A stretch of DNA of 64,000 bases from Orychophragmus violaceus (lineage: Eukaryota; Streptophyta; Magnoliopsida; Brassicales; Brassicaceae): the NCBI GenBank assembly GCA_030180135.1, contig CM058238.1:88482619-88546618 (forward strand), written 5' to 3'. The first letter of the stretch is position 1, and the number at the start of each line of letters is the position of its first letter. The notes below the pieces were generated by a model, which was not told where the DNA came from, ran no database searches, and worked only from the letters and a program-made list of their open reading frames with translations. Of the stretch, positions 1-12,262 are shown piece by piece. The translations under genes and the position numbers were made by a program.

Positions 1-1060
1 AGTTCCTCTTCCTTCTATTGGAATTCCATCACCATTATCAATCTCTACTCTACCCATAGCCGGTTCAATCTTGACTAGAAACGTATGATTACTAATCATA
101 TGATGAAAAACACTCAAATCTACAACAAGTTTACTACTAGGTTTACGAGAATATAGAGTGATACCAGAGTTGTGTGAGGCAAAGGTCTTGATTAGGGCCT
201 CCACGTCACTTTCCTTCACATACTCAACGGACGCTGTCATATCTACTTCTTCTTAAGATGTGGATGCATTCACTTTTTTAATTCATCACCTTGAGAGGCA
301 TTGGCTCTAGGCTGCCTTCTTGATGTGAAATCAGGCTTTAGGTGTGGATGGAGATGCTAAAACTTGTCTTTAGAGTGTCCTTGTATCTTGGAATGTTCAC
401 ACACCTTTGAGATTCTATTTTATTGCTTGCAGACACCTTTTTAGCGCTCACTAGCTCAGAATTTCCACCAAAGATACAAATGGAGCCTTTCTCCTTTTGA
501 ATTCGAGCACACACCACTTAAAGGTTTGGTAGCTTTTCATCTCTAAGGATGTGTTTAATGAGGTCATTAACACAGATTCAAAGTGAGGAGAAGACCAAAG
601 ACTTGATCTTTCTCACGCCTTTCATTGAGCACCTTAGGATTCACACTCAAGGGCCTAGGCATCTCAAGTTCGGACCATAGGGTTTGAAACTTTCCAAAAT
701 GATTGTTGAACTCCATATCATCTTGGTGAAGATCATTGATAGCCTTCTTGATTTAAAAGATTCAGATTAGATTGGATGTGTTTCCATATACACCTTTTAG
801 AGTTTCCCATAGATCCTTTGGAGTCCCACAATATGAGTAGGATTCCAAGATGGCCAGATCTAGGGATGATTGGAGAAGGAAAGAACCGTTTGTTGATCTT
901 CTTCCCTTTTATCCTCTCCTTCTTTAAGGGCTTCTTCTTTCTCCTCCTCGGTTAGAGTCTCTTGGTCTTTGCCTTTACTCTTGACATATTTCTTCGGGCA
1001 TTCCCTTGAGATGATATGCTTCTAAAGTCTTCTTCCGCTTATAGTGGTTTTAGTGGTTCT
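1..1060 (-). pseudogene. Degenerate Copia gag and protease region
   Basis: Read on the minus strand, the segment at about 1060-560 resembles a Copia gag of the UBN2/retrotran_gag type, with a recognisable stretch containing GTPKDLWETLKGVYGN. Frame changes and stops break it. From 240 down to base 1 another open stretch resembles the Copia aspartic protease region, with HHMISN and GDGIPIEGRG-like motifs. The expected DSG catalytic triplet reads DLS, so the enzyme would be dead even without the frameshifts. The element runs off the left edge, so integrase and reverse transcriptase would lie outside. Assignment to Copia rests on these motifs plus the primer site and LTR at 1271-1821. Confidence 0.7.
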
Positions 1061-1270
1061 AGATAGTTGTTTCATTTCATAATGGTAGGAACAACTAAAG
1101 GTTTTAAGCCTCGGTTGTAATAACACAAGAACTCAATGCTTTTAGCTTGAAATTTTGTTTAGAAATTTTGTCGAACACTTGGTGGCATTTAAAAAAAAAT
1201 AGTGAGAAATTGAGAATTTTGAAAGAGAAACAAAAGAGAATCAAGGAGAGTACTAGAATCAAGATCTTTA

Positions 1271-1281
1271 CTCTGATACCA
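1271..1281 (-). other. Primer binding site of left-edge Copia relic
   Basis: The minus strand reads TGGTATCAGAG, the standard complement of the 3' end of plant initiator tRNA-Met used by Copia elements. It abuts the LTR that starts at 1282, which fixes the element's minus orientation. Confidence 0.75.
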
Positions 1282-1821
<540 letters not shown>

Positions 1822-2010
1822 TAAAAGTTCTCAAAATTGAAGAACAATGAGAAGCTAATGGTCTTTCCACAAGGAAACTAATTGATAATGACACACTAGC
1901 AAAGCCATGCTGATCTTTTTCTGAAACAAGATAGAAAATCAGACGTTCCCAATCCTATACTAGCAGGCGGACTTCTACTTTTAATACCTTTGATAATTCT
2001 CATAATTAGG

Positions 2011-3189
2011 TGATAGGTCTAGTTTTACTCCCTATATATTCTACTGCAAGTGCACAATTATGCGTATGTAGTACTTAGGGTATCGAATCCACAAGGACTC
2101 ACGGTCAAACGATAGAATATATGTATTCAAGTTAAGCTAAATCAAATTCCAGAAAAAGCAGTAAACAGTTGCAATAAACTAGAAGGGGTTTTCAATAGGA
2201 GGAAATGCGCTAGACTTAGGAACTTCTCGGGAATTATGCTATGCTAGACACTTAACTAACCGGATTTAGATTTAAACAGGTTCAAGAACTAGAAACACAA
2301 TGCTAAACATTCCAACTCTCTTGAGATTATTTCTATATCTAGCAACCTAGCGATCCAAATCTCTTTGTGATCCTAGAGTTCTAAACAAGCATTAAGAACA
2401 GGTTCTCTCGGTTCACAATTTTCCCAAACCAAATCTCTTTGTATCTAGTCAAATTGCTCACTCTAAGTTTGGTTCAGAGTATAACTCACACTCTCGCGCT
2501 ATTGTTATTTATCTCAGATCTAAACTCTAGGTGATCAGTCTAGAATTCAGTATTAAGCACACTTAGGTGATGAACAAACAGATAGTGAATCCAATCAATC
2601 AATTATCAAGCAAGCATAAAACCTTTGTGAGAATTCCTAAATCAAACTAGGTTACTACTCAGACATATCAGTAATCAAACAACACATCATGAATAGAAAA
2701 CCAGAAACTAAATAGATAAAAGTAAAGGGGTTCGAAATTCTTCTCTAAAGCGTTACAAGTAGCAAGAATCAGCCCCTAGCCAAAATCTCTCAATATCTCA
2801 AGCAGAAACAAAGTAAGAACAAGATAATAGAATGAATGAGTCTGAAACCCTAATTAAACTCTCTAAACACGTTTTGGGGTCAGATTAGAATACATGGAAA
2901 CTTCGGGGTCTTTTGTGCAGTTTTTCAAAACTTGTCTAAACTCGGCGTATAACTTCTCTCAGGCTCAGTGTCGACCGACATCAAAGGTATTGTCGGTCGA
3001 CACTCCATCGTGGTCGAGACACCAACTTCAGCTCGTTGCACAAATCACCAGAAACGTCCTAATATCCCTCTCTTTGCTCCAAACGCAAGCTTACCTGTAG
3101 AAGACTTAATAGACTCCAAAAACCAGGTTAAAGACTCAATATGTACACTTATATCATGGTTGAAAACCTAGAAAAACCATGATATATCA
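2011..3189. mobile_element. Solo LTR (1179 bp), TSD TTAGG
   Basis: The segment starts TGATAGGTCT and ends GATATATCA, and is flanked by TTAGG at 2006-2010 and 3190-3194. A single LTR between a target-site duplication is the signature of LTR-LTR recombination. It holds the phrase TCGAATCCACAAGGACT near its left end, a type common in plant Ty3/Athila-Tat LTRs, and TGTCGACCGACA-type palindromes near 2970-3030. The terminal TGATA...TATCA matches the Ty3-type LTRs at 54708 and 62431. Short open frames over it are not supported as genes. Confidence 0.8.
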
Positions 3190-3229
3190 TTAGGATAGAT
3201 ATTGTTCTTCAATTGCTTTGTCAAATTTT

Positions 3230-4040
3230 CCGGAGAAAGCTTCTCTGAAACTACCGTTAAACGATCTTGAACATCAATAAATAAATCAGATGATAATTGG
3301 GATTAGAAAACATCCAAAATCCAAGCTTGAGTAAGAGAGAACTCAGGGAAAACTAGGAGAAGTAGGAGAACCACCGATAGAAAAGCTACGACCGAACAAA
3401 GCTGCAATGACAGAGAAACCAAACCCGGCATACACAACCTAGCTATGACATTATTAGTAGATTTGGATAACCAAGACGACCCAAAAGAGTCAAAGCCACA
3501 AAGCTAACCAAGATCTTAAACCCAAGCCAAGCCAAAATAAACCATGACTCCCCATCTAGCTTATACCTCTTTTCTGGTAACAGACCCAGAGAGTCAGAAT
3601 TCCGACCGGAGCAAGAGACCACCAGAAGTATTAGACCTGCAGTAGACTTGAGACGTTCCAAACTAGCGAAGACCACTCATCAAACCTCCGGATTTACACG
3701 AATCAGCACAACACATCGATGAAAACAACAGCCGAGAGACAGAGACGAGAGCCTGACCTCAACGCCTGACAACAGTTTGCAGCATCACCGGTCACCGGAA
3801 ACGCAGAAGAGGGCTACTAAACCATGCGGCACCACCGGAAGCAGATGAATACGCCGATAAGGGACCACCGCAAAACGAGAGAATACTAAAAGCAAAGAAA
3901 AAGAAAGAGGAGGAGGTGAGCCGTCGAGACTCCTCGGCCATGACACCAACGTCCGATGACGGCTCACCTCAGACGACGGCTCAGAGTTTGTCTCCTAGGG
4001 TGAACTCTTAGAGAGGGTTTAACAGAGAGCTTAGGAGGTG
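3230..4040 (-). other. GC-richer retroposon-like sequence, no gene
   Basis: This stretch is clearly richer in G+C than its surroundings. On the minus strand it looks like the leader-like start of the other retroposons in this window (short CT-rich start near 4040, then CCGTCG/CGGCGG-rich text). No convincing open frame and no poly(A) tail were found. It could be a LINE 5' region or a truncated non-autonomous retroposon. Confidence 0.4.
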
Positions 4041-4348
4041 TGAACTGCAGTTATTCTATAAACCCTAACTTGGTCAATAGTCTACTCCATCGATTTCTCT
4101 AACATCTTACTATGTTCTTGCATTTGGTTTGAAATCTAACATTCAAAATCTCCTATGACAAAAACTATTCAAAACCAAATAAGTTCATTTAATTCAAATC
4201 GACTTTTCTTGAATTTCAATTAATTTTCACATATATTTAATTTGAATGAAAAAGAATGAAATCAAAACTTTAGTGAAAATGAACCTGAAAAAAACTATTA
4301 TTATAATTTATTTATGTGATTCACAGTAAAAGGAATAAAATAAAGGAA

Positions 4349-5565
4349 TTAATTTTCACATATATTTATAATTTTCTTGATTCGCCCTAGTTTTCTCTCC
4401 CGAGCCCAATTCCCGAGGTGCCGCCGGAGGTTCTTTTTGTGTGCGATTTTGGAGCTCCCCGGTGACCGGAGTCCTTTGCCGGTGCCGGGGAGGAATGTTT
4501 GCTTTGTTTTCTTTGTTAGGCGATGAGATTACCATCTATGGCTTCTCTGTAGCTCGGCGATGGAGGTTTCGAGCTCCCCTTCGGTGGTAGTGTCCGGTGG
4601 ATAACGGTTCGAGAGAGGGTGATGGTCGCGTTCTCTCTAGCCGGCGAAGGGTTTGTGGAATGGTCGGTTGTTGTCTCCGGATCTCCTAGGTGACTCTCCT
4701 CTGCTCAGGTCCGAGGGTGGTTGGTGAGGATTCAGGTGAGGACCGTGGTTTGTGGCGAGTGGTGAGTTGTCTCCTCCTTTCTGTGTCGATTGAGCTCAGA
4801 TTGGTTCTGAAAATGGGTCTCGATTAGAATTTTTTGTTTAAGATCTGTTTCAATCTAAAGTTTTGGATTGAAATTGCGGCTGGTCTTGAAGTGGAACTAG
4901 ACACGGACATTCTTCAATATCCTATATCAGTCTGTGTGGTCTTGACCGTGTGAAGGTATGCCGGGTTAGAGAGGCGGATGTCTTCTCGTGGTTAGCCCGG
5001 TTTAGCTCGTTTATGTGCTTCATTGTTCTGGCTGTTTTATGCTTCTCATTGTCTGCTTCTCTTAGAGCAATTGCTGCTGTTTGGGAGAGGTTTCGTCCTA
5101 TATTTGGTTGCTTCGGTTGCTGTTTCTATAGGATTTGCTGTTTCGGTTCTTTGCGCATCTGGCCGTCGGTCTTCGAATGGTTAAAGTCACTCCTTCGTCT
5201 TCCTCGGTTTAGCTGCATACGGTTCTCGTGGCTTCTTTGGTTGAAGCAATATAATGAGTTCAGGTGGTTTAAACCCAATAAAGTTCGGTGTTGATGCGGC
5301 TCTCTTCTCCTCTCTCTCGACTAGTGGTGGTGGCTCCAATCTGGGTGTCTTGCTTTTAGGATCTTGACATGTTCCTCGCTAGTTTCAAATTGTGACTAAG
5401 CTGCGTTTATTGTGTATTATGCTTAGTCTCTGAGGATTTTCTTTAAATCCATCAGCCTTTGTCTCTGGGGGTTGTTCCGTTATACTCGCCGGCTTTAGTC
5501 TTGATCCGTTGTAATATCTTGGAACTCTTTCAATGAAATATAATCCATTAGTGAAAAAAAAAAAA
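4349..5565 (+). mobile_element. Non-autonomous poly(A) retroposon
   Basis: A 1.2-kb GC-richer block with no substantial open frame ends in a 12-base A tract at 5554-5565. AAAGGAA occurs on both sides (4342-4348 and 5563-5569, merging with the A tail). The duplicate locus at about 20640-20670 has the flanking sequence without the block, so it is an insertion with a visible empty site. A Sadhu-like or LINE-dependent retroposon is my inference; the exact 5' end is uncertain because an AT-rich phrase at 4349-4370 also occurs at 4215-4237. Confidence 0.7.
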
Positions 5566-5844
5566 GGAAACTTCAAGATCAGGATTAGATAATTCCATTC
5601 GTGAATATATTCTCAAAACTCAAAAGCTGTGAAGTATATGAACATGCCTAGCGCTTATCAGTATGGAATCTCACAGTAGCGTGTGATCCACGATAGCTTT
5701 TCTTTTGTTCGATTTAAGGGTACAACGGTAATAAAAAGAAAAGCTTAGCATGTAATGTCTTATGTCTATAAATATAGTTAATAGACTTACATCTTCAGAT
5801 ATAATTACAAGAAACAATATCATATCATTTGCAGCTTCGCTACA

Positions 5845-7095
5845 ATGTCGCGACCAATACCCATTAAAGGTACCTTTGGTCTCTCTAGATTAATATTAGT
5901 TGTAAGTTTTAATCTTTTCTATTCTTCACAGAAATGGTGAGACTGTTCAAAAAACGTCACACAACAAGCCACTTGTTCAAGATAGACAACTTCTCGTTAT
6001 TCAAAAAGTACCAAATCAAAATGGTCGAGTCCTCTATTTTCAAACTCGGTGATCACAATTGGTGAGATTTTTTCTCTTTAAAAAAAAACACTTTAAGCTC
6101 AATCATTTTCCTGACGGTTTTTTTTTTTTTTTGTCAACAGGACAATTCGTGTGTATCCAAATGGGAATATTGATGGACCTGGCCATGTCTCTATCTTCTT
6201 AGTGACTCGATCTGGGGTAAATGTTAAGTTGGGATATGAGCTCTTTATCGTCAGTCATCTGGAGCCAAAATGGGATTCTAAAGGTCTCTCCACCTCTCTC
6301 TTAAGACATATATTTGTGTGTGGCCGATATGTTGATATGTTAGGTGTGCAGGCAAGCAAGAATTCGGTTTCCATCCAATAAATCGTGCGAGGGGGGTTCC
6401 AAAATTTGCAGCACTTGTTAATCTTAAGAAGAAGGGGTACCTTATTGGAGATTGTTTAATGTGTGGTGTCAAGCTTCATGGCATTAAACCTGCTGGATCT
6501 GGAACTGCTGAATGTTTTAGCTTGATTGAGAAACCTCTCAATCACAAATTCACTTGGATTATGACTAAGTTCTCGTCTTTCGATCCTGAAAAGGCTCATC
6601 ATTCTGATGAATTAATCGTTGGAAACCGGAAATGGTGAACTCAAAAACACTTAATTATAATACTAAAATGTATCACAATACTGAAGAAGTTGCATATTGT
6701 GTTTGATCATCAGGAGGATTCAAGTTCATCCAAGAGGGTTTGGGAAGGGAAAAGGCGAATCATTTTCTGTGTATCTTGTAGGAGAAGGGTTTATTAACAA
6801 TGCCCCAATAACAAATACTTTCACGAAATTTAAGCTGAGGGTATTGGATCAAGTCAACCGGAATCATGTTGAGAAAACATGTATGGATGTTTCTTGAAAG
6901 TCTTGCGACTGTTAAAAGCATTATTATTATATAATTCTCTTCTTCTTCTTTTTTTTAGGTTCGGGTTGGTTGGAGACATATCTTGGCTTTGCAGATTTCA
7001 TGTGCCTGACGAAACTTGTTGAACCTTATTTGGTGAAGGATAAGCTTTATGTGGGAGTTGATTTTGAAGTCATTTCTGTGGCTAGTTATTGTTAA
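5845..7095 (+). CDS. MATH (TRAF-like) domain protein, copy 1
   Basis: Six exons give an uninterrupted 294-residue protein: 5845-5869, 5932-6061, 6141-6283, 6352-6634, 6714-6880 and 6959-7095, all with GT-AG introns. It holds two tandem MATH domains, about residues 20-145 (FKIDNF, then the WTIRVYPNGN strand) and 166-290 (FTWIMTKFSSF, WRIQVHPRG, then the SGWLETYLGFADFM end strand). No BTB or other partner domain, signal peptide or membrane segment is visible. MATH domains bind peptides and often act as substrate adaptors; the target is not deducible. Plant MATH-only genes form large clusters that change fast by duplication. The start was chosen because the short first exon is conserved at the second copy. 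A long AT repeat follows the stop. Expression is not shown. Confidence 0.85.
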
Positions 7096-7223
7096 ACTCA
7101 ACTTCTTGCCTTTTATAAGTCATTTTGTGAACTAATATATATATAACAATAAATGATATAATGTAATGAATAAGATCCCAAAGAATATATATAGTATGTA
7201 TCAGTTTTCTTCTGGTTCTTCTT

Positions 7224-7225
<2 letters not shown>

Positions 7226-7291
<66 letters not shown>
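7226..7291. repeat. (AT)n microsatellite
   Basis: About 66 bp of pure AT dinucleotides, 130 bp after the stop of MATH copy 1. In the second copy the AT expansion sits at a different position, so the two arose independently. Confidence 0.95.
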
Positions 7292-7294
<3 letters not shown>

Positions 7295-8217
7295 CAGTTC
7301 TCTTGGTTTTTAAGAAAGTTAAGATTACTCATGGCATCAAATTTAATCCTGCAACTCTAAAGTGTAGGAGTCAAGAAAGACACATGTATTAATTGTTGGA
7401 ACATAATTTTTTTTTACTTCATTATTAAGTTAAGAATATTTACGCCAACTAATCTGCATCGGCGACACACGACTGATCCAGCTTCTGACTTTTTTTATTA
7501 TGGTTTAAAATATGGGAAAAATGCCAAATAATATACGAATTTTTTGAATTTGACCAAAAAATATTTCAACTCCATGACTGATCAAACAATACTTAAACTT
7601 TTGTTGGACTTTTAAATAATACACAAATTAATGGTTGACTTGGCCAAAATAACATACCGTTATCTGATTTAACAAACTAACGAAATGACGTTTACATAAC
7701 CGTTTATTGGGCCATGAATTATAAACGACCTCATTTTGTTATTAATTTGTTTAATAAGTAACAATAAAAAAACTGTCACATGCAAGGCTTGACAGTTTTT
7801 TCTTAAAACTCCATAATCTTCCTCGTAATTTACCTGAGAAAGGTCCATTTATTTCCGAAAGGCAATCAATAAAGTCTTCGAATCAGCTTCATCCTTTCTT
7901 TTTGTTGTGTGTTCGCTTCGTCGTAATCGTTGATCATACACATAAGGATGTACAACATTATGAAAGACGAAAGAAGTTTTTCAAGACTTTTCATTTGGTT
8001 CACATCTTATATACAAGCAACACAGAGGTGGACATACTTGCACAGACTGCACGCATCCATCTTCTTTTTTTATGCAGGTCTTCACCTATTAATTTGGACA
8101 TCTGAGTCTGTTTAGATATTCTTTAAATTGTTGACAAAAAAATCAAGTTTTTATTATTAATTTACATTAAGTATTTAAATGATATGATATCACACTAAAA
8201 TTTATAAATGACAGAAA
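7292..8217. other. Intergenic DNA with MULE-arm-like segment
   Basis: No supported gene. The part at about 7510-7790 has the AAAAATGCCAAATAATA style and GGTTGACTTGGCC phrases of long terminal arms of Mutator-like elements in Arabidopsis relatives (from memory), but only one arm is visible and no target duplication was found. The 60-67 codon open frames at 7902-8115 overlap each other and match nothing I recognise. Confidence 0.35.
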
Positions 8218-9152
8218 ATGACAGTCGAACTAATCTTAAGTAAGCTTGCGCGTGCCAATCACGAGCGTCTCTCTATTTCCCAAAAACCTTTCTTCGAGCT
8301 CGTCTTCCAGCAATTGCGTTCTTTTGCCTCCCCGGCGTCCGGTCTCGTCCGGCATCGTGAGAGGGCTGCTGCTTCATCTTCTCGCTCCGACAGTCCAACT
8401 GGTGTGGTGGTTTGTGTTCGGTTTTTCGGCCAGATCTAGTTTCCTCGGTCGACTTCTCGCTCAGAGCTCTTGGTGTCGCGGCGGCTCTGACGGTTTCCTC
8501 CCTCCGCGTGTGCTTCCTGCTCGAGGGCGGTGGGACGTGTGCTTTGGGAGTTGCTGTCGCCGCTGCGGTTCTTCTCAGATCTGCTTCTGTCGCGGCGTTT
8601 GAGTCGAAGGATGCATTGGAGATGTCCTATTCTTGCTCCGGCAAACTTGTGGCAGTGTACGGGTTTGGTGTATATGTGTATGGAATAGCTAACCGTCTCG
8701 TGTTTAACCGATCTCATTTGTCCTTCGATCCGGCTTCGATTGTCTGCCATGTTTTGGTTTGTGGTTTGGTCAAATCATGATTCAAACCAGCTGGTTTGTG
8801 GATTTGGACAAACCATCGTCTACTAGCTTTAATTCGTTCAGGCTTAGATCTCGGGTGAATTTATTTTTCCCAGACTTATTTTCATGGATCATTGAGTTGG
8901 ATGGTTTACTTGATTTCTTGGATCCGATGGGTTTATATATTGGTTTGGGATTCCTGGTTCGGTTTAGTCTCGTTCTTCTAGTCTTAGGAGGAGGTAGTAA
9001 GACTACGGAGTGGTGATGCATGGTTCCGATTCTCGCTGAAATCGGGGATAGATCTTAGAGGAACGAACAGCCGCTATTAAGATCCGTTAGTTGGTGTAAT
9101 CCTAGCTCGTTTCGGATCTAGGTGTGTTAGTGAACGTTAATCAGGAGATGAG
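8218..9152 (+). mobile_element. GC-rich retroposon, 5' part, split by Copia
   Basis: From about 8218 the text becomes GC-richer with CGTCTTCCAG and CCGGCGTCCGG phrases like the other retroposons here. It stops at 9152 where a Copia element begins and resumes at 16006. Overlapping open frames of 70-120 codons on both strands at 8218-9021 have no recognisable domain and I read them as non-coding. The 5' boundary is approximate. Confidence 0.5.
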
Positions 9153-9850
9153 TGTTGGGATTATGTCCTGAAATCACATTGTACTTACTCTAACGATAGT
9201 TGTGTGTCGAGATCAGACATGTTGTATGATACTGGGCGGTTGCAATGTTTTGCTAGAAGCCTCTTGCAGTATGTAAGTTGTAGACTTACTGCCAGTATTA
9301 TATGATCCTATAGGGTCACACACCTAAGAATTCTGGAAGCTAATATATGGGAATGATCATCATGATCAAAATAAAGATGATGTGTATTGGATACATATCA
9401 ATATCGATTAAAGAGAGGTGTGTCGATCGACACAGTTGGTGTATCGATCGACACAGGGTCGATTCCGAGACTGATGTTTCGGTTTATGACTTAGACCTTT
9501 TCGGTTAAACCCGAAAGATGGTTTTAGTCATAACAGGTCATATATATAAGCTTATATGGTCGACCTGAACCCTAAGCCATTCAGTTTTTCTTGATTAGAA
9601 AACAGAAACTCTCTCTATTCAATTCCCAGACCCGGCACTAGCATCCCGGCTTTCCAGATTATGTGCGTGTGGACTACGATAGAGGTGAGGCACCTAAATC
9701 GCTCCTGATCTCGTCTTATCATTCAATTCCGATGCCATAACAAGGTAAACGCGAGATTCATGATTCAATAACACAAACCCTTAGATCCTAGGCTTGGAAT
9801 TCAGACTTAGGGTTACCTAATGGGATTAGGAACTGCTAGGAATTTCATCA
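9153..9850 (+). repeat. 5' LTR of Copia element 1
   Basis: 698 bp starting TGTTGGGATT and ending TTTCATCA. It contains two TGTGTCGATCGACACA-type palindromes at about 9418-9456. The other copy is at 15309-16005. Confidence 0.92.
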
Positions 9851-9851
9851 G

Positions 9852-9864
9852 TGGTATCAGAGCC
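9852..9864 (+). other. Primer binding site, tRNA-Met type
   Basis: TGGTATCAGAGCC begins two bases after the 5' LTR, as expected for priming of Copia minus-strand synthesis by initiator tRNA-Met. Confidence 0.9.
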
Positions 9865-9979
9865 TTAGGGTTTTCCGTTGAATCAAGCCTGTTAATTGAA
9901 TTTGATGATTTAAATTCGCAAACTAGGTTGTATGATCTAGAACACTGGTTAGATCAATTTTTCCTAAGAACGATTCTGT

Positions 9980-10380
9980 TTTTCGTATGGTGTCGATCGA
10001 CACAAAAAGGTGTGTCGGTCGACACAGAATAGTGAATTCATCAGAATCTGCGGCTAGGGTTTTTCACGAAGAAAACTTGAATGCCTACTGTGTCGATCGA
10101 CACAGGTTGTGTGTCGGTCGACACAGACCTTGCGATTGGTTAACGGTTCAATTGGATTGAACCGGTTATCAAGCTTGGTTAATTAGATCAAATCGGTTTA
10201 AATTGGATGAATTGGTTCAATTAGATTGAACTGATTACCTCAATTAGTATAAACCAATTTGATCAGTTAAGATCAGTTTGATCTGATAAGTCGGTTCAAT
10301 TGGATTGGACCGGTTATCAAAACTGTCTCTGGTTTAGGTCCATGTCGACCGTCACACATGGGTTGTGTCGATCGACATGA
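9980..10380 (+). repeat. Palindrome-rich leader of Copia element 1
   Basis: At least five copies of TGTCGATCGACA or TGTCGGTCGACA occur between about 9990 and 10380, interspersed with GGTTCAATTGGATT-type repeats of 20-30 bp. Each palindrome can form a short self-complementary hairpin or pair with another RNA copy. Function unknown. Confidence 0.75.
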
Positions 10381-11278
10381 CCGGTTCAATGAACCAGGTT
10401 AATTGGATTAACCGGTTATTGAAGTACGGTCTTTGTTTGGTGGTGTTGATCGATACAGTGCTCACAATTCTGGTTATTGAACCTTGAATTTGCAAAACCA
10501 AACTCGACTTAAACCTAGTTGATAAAGAACGATTAAAACACTTTTGGATGCATATTGGATATGTATCAAGATTAAATGTTCTAAATCCGTTTTGATACAC
10601 ATTGGATGTGCATTAGATCAAAACTTAGCTTCAATATGGTCAACTGTCAAGACTCATTTCGTTGTGTGATGGTCTAGCCAAGAGCTTGGTGTCCACAATT
10701 ACGTGAGTAAGGCAGGTAATTATGTTAATGGACTTGCAGTGCTTGACATCAACAATTACATGACCTAAGAGATTGATTTGCTAACCTTTTAGAGTTTTGT
10801 TTCCTCTACTAAATATCAAGTGACCTTGATGTCTTGCCCAATCTTATCTACTGTCAAGACTCATTTCGTTATTGGATAGCCTTGGAGTCCTTGGTATCCA
10901 CTACTACATGAGTAAGGCAGGTGATCATTGATAGACTTTCAGTGCGACTGTTAGTGATCAAAAGACTGAAGAGATTGGTTTACTTGACTGGGCTATCAGA
11001 AGTTCTGGGCCCAGAGACGTCAGAGTAGATAATACATGGATTGTCTTATCTGCGACCAAGAGTTGTATTGGGTACAATTAGCAATGATTTGCTTACCTAG
11101 ATAACTAAATTTTGGGTGATGGCGAGTCGTCCACTCAAATTTTGGTGAAGTATGGATCTTGGATCATTATATTTATAGAGGAAACATTGTTTGAATATAA
11201 TGCGATTTTTCTTATTAGATAAGATTTCTCAATTCATGGAATACATAACTAAATCTTTGTTTTCTTGGATTTCAGCTT

Positions 11279-12262
11279 ATGCCTAAAACTACTTTCTCAT
11301 TGCGATCCGTCCTTGAGAAGGACAAGTTAAATGGATCAAATTTCATGGATTGGTATCAGAATTTGAGAATAGTACTCAAGCAGGAGAGTAAGGACTATGT
11401 CCTTGAGAAAGCTCTCCCCAAAAGGCTTGGGACCAATGCCTCGCATGCAGTATATGATGCTTGGAATAAGCATTATATTGATGTGGTAGATGTGTGTGGT
11501 CTGATGTTGATGTTGGCTACCATGAACTCGGACTTGAAGAGTCAATACGAGAACGTGGAGTCACCAATAGAGATGATCTTGATTCTAAAACTGATGTTTC
11601 AGGAACATGCACGAATTGAGAGATACCAGACGGTTAAGTCTCTCATTGGGTGCAAGCTACCAAAGGATGCTCCAGTCAGTCCTCATGTCATTAAAATGAT
11701 GGGTTACATTGATAACCTGGGGAAACTGGATTGTCCTGTTAGCCTAGAGTTGACTACAAACATTATTCTGCAGTCACTGCCGTCAAGCTATGATAAGTTT
11801 ATAAACAGCTATATCAAGAAAGGTTTGACGAAGAAGTTGACTGAACTGCATGGCATGCTCAAGACAGCAGAGCAAACCATCATAAAGGGAAAGAAATTTG
11901 AGAAATTTTGTATAGACAAGGGTGGAGGCAAGGCCGTTCAGATTTGGAATCGGGATAAGCCTGTGTCATCTTTTAAGCCCAAGTCAGGCCCATCTGATGT
12001 TGGTAAATGCTGCTACTGTAAAGAGTTTGGGCATTGGAAGAGAAATTGCATTAAATTCTTGGAAGATTCACAAGAGATGGAGAAGATGTATGGAACTTCT
12101 TCTTCAGGTATTGTGTTGTTACTTCAAGTTCTACGTAAGTATTGGATACTAGTTGTAGTACTGATATTTTTTGAAATATGCAGGACCTACGCAACATTAG
12201 AACGTTGGAGAAAGGACAAGTGGAACTGCGCGTCTGGAATGAAGCAATGGTTGCTGCATTAG
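11279..12262 (+). pseudogene. Copia element 1 gag with zinc knuckle
   Basis: A 327-codon open frame encodes a Copia gag (UBN2 type): an N-terminal FSLRSVLEKDKLNGSNF motif, a helical capsid-like core around residues 60-200, and a CCHC zinc knuckle at about residues 244-257 reading CCYCKEFGHWKRNC. After about residue 280 the frame leaves the family sequence; in another frame the protease-like WILDTSC appears, so a frameshift separates gag from pol. Gag would package element RNA into particles. The gag frame itself looks long enough to work, but the downstream enzymes are not. Confidence 0.8.

Larger units (their letters stand above)
4231..7360 (+). repeat. Left copy of duplicated MATH gene region
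   Basis: Apart from the insertion at 4349-5565, this stretch aligns by eye with 20578-22560: upstream DNA, all six MATH exons with identical exon lengths, introns and 3' flank. The copies are in direct orientation about 15 kb apart, the space between being mainly transposable elements. Ends are approximate. Confidence 0.8.

Noticed and set aside
4950..5294. 114-codon Cys/Phe-rich frame, possible membrane peptide
   Set aside because: It lies inside a retroposon absent from the duplicate locus; no homologous frame or codon bias supports it.
8218..9021. Several overlapping frames of 70-122 codons on both strands
   Set aside because: Both strands stay open because of base composition, none has a recognisable domain, and the block behaves as a retroposon.
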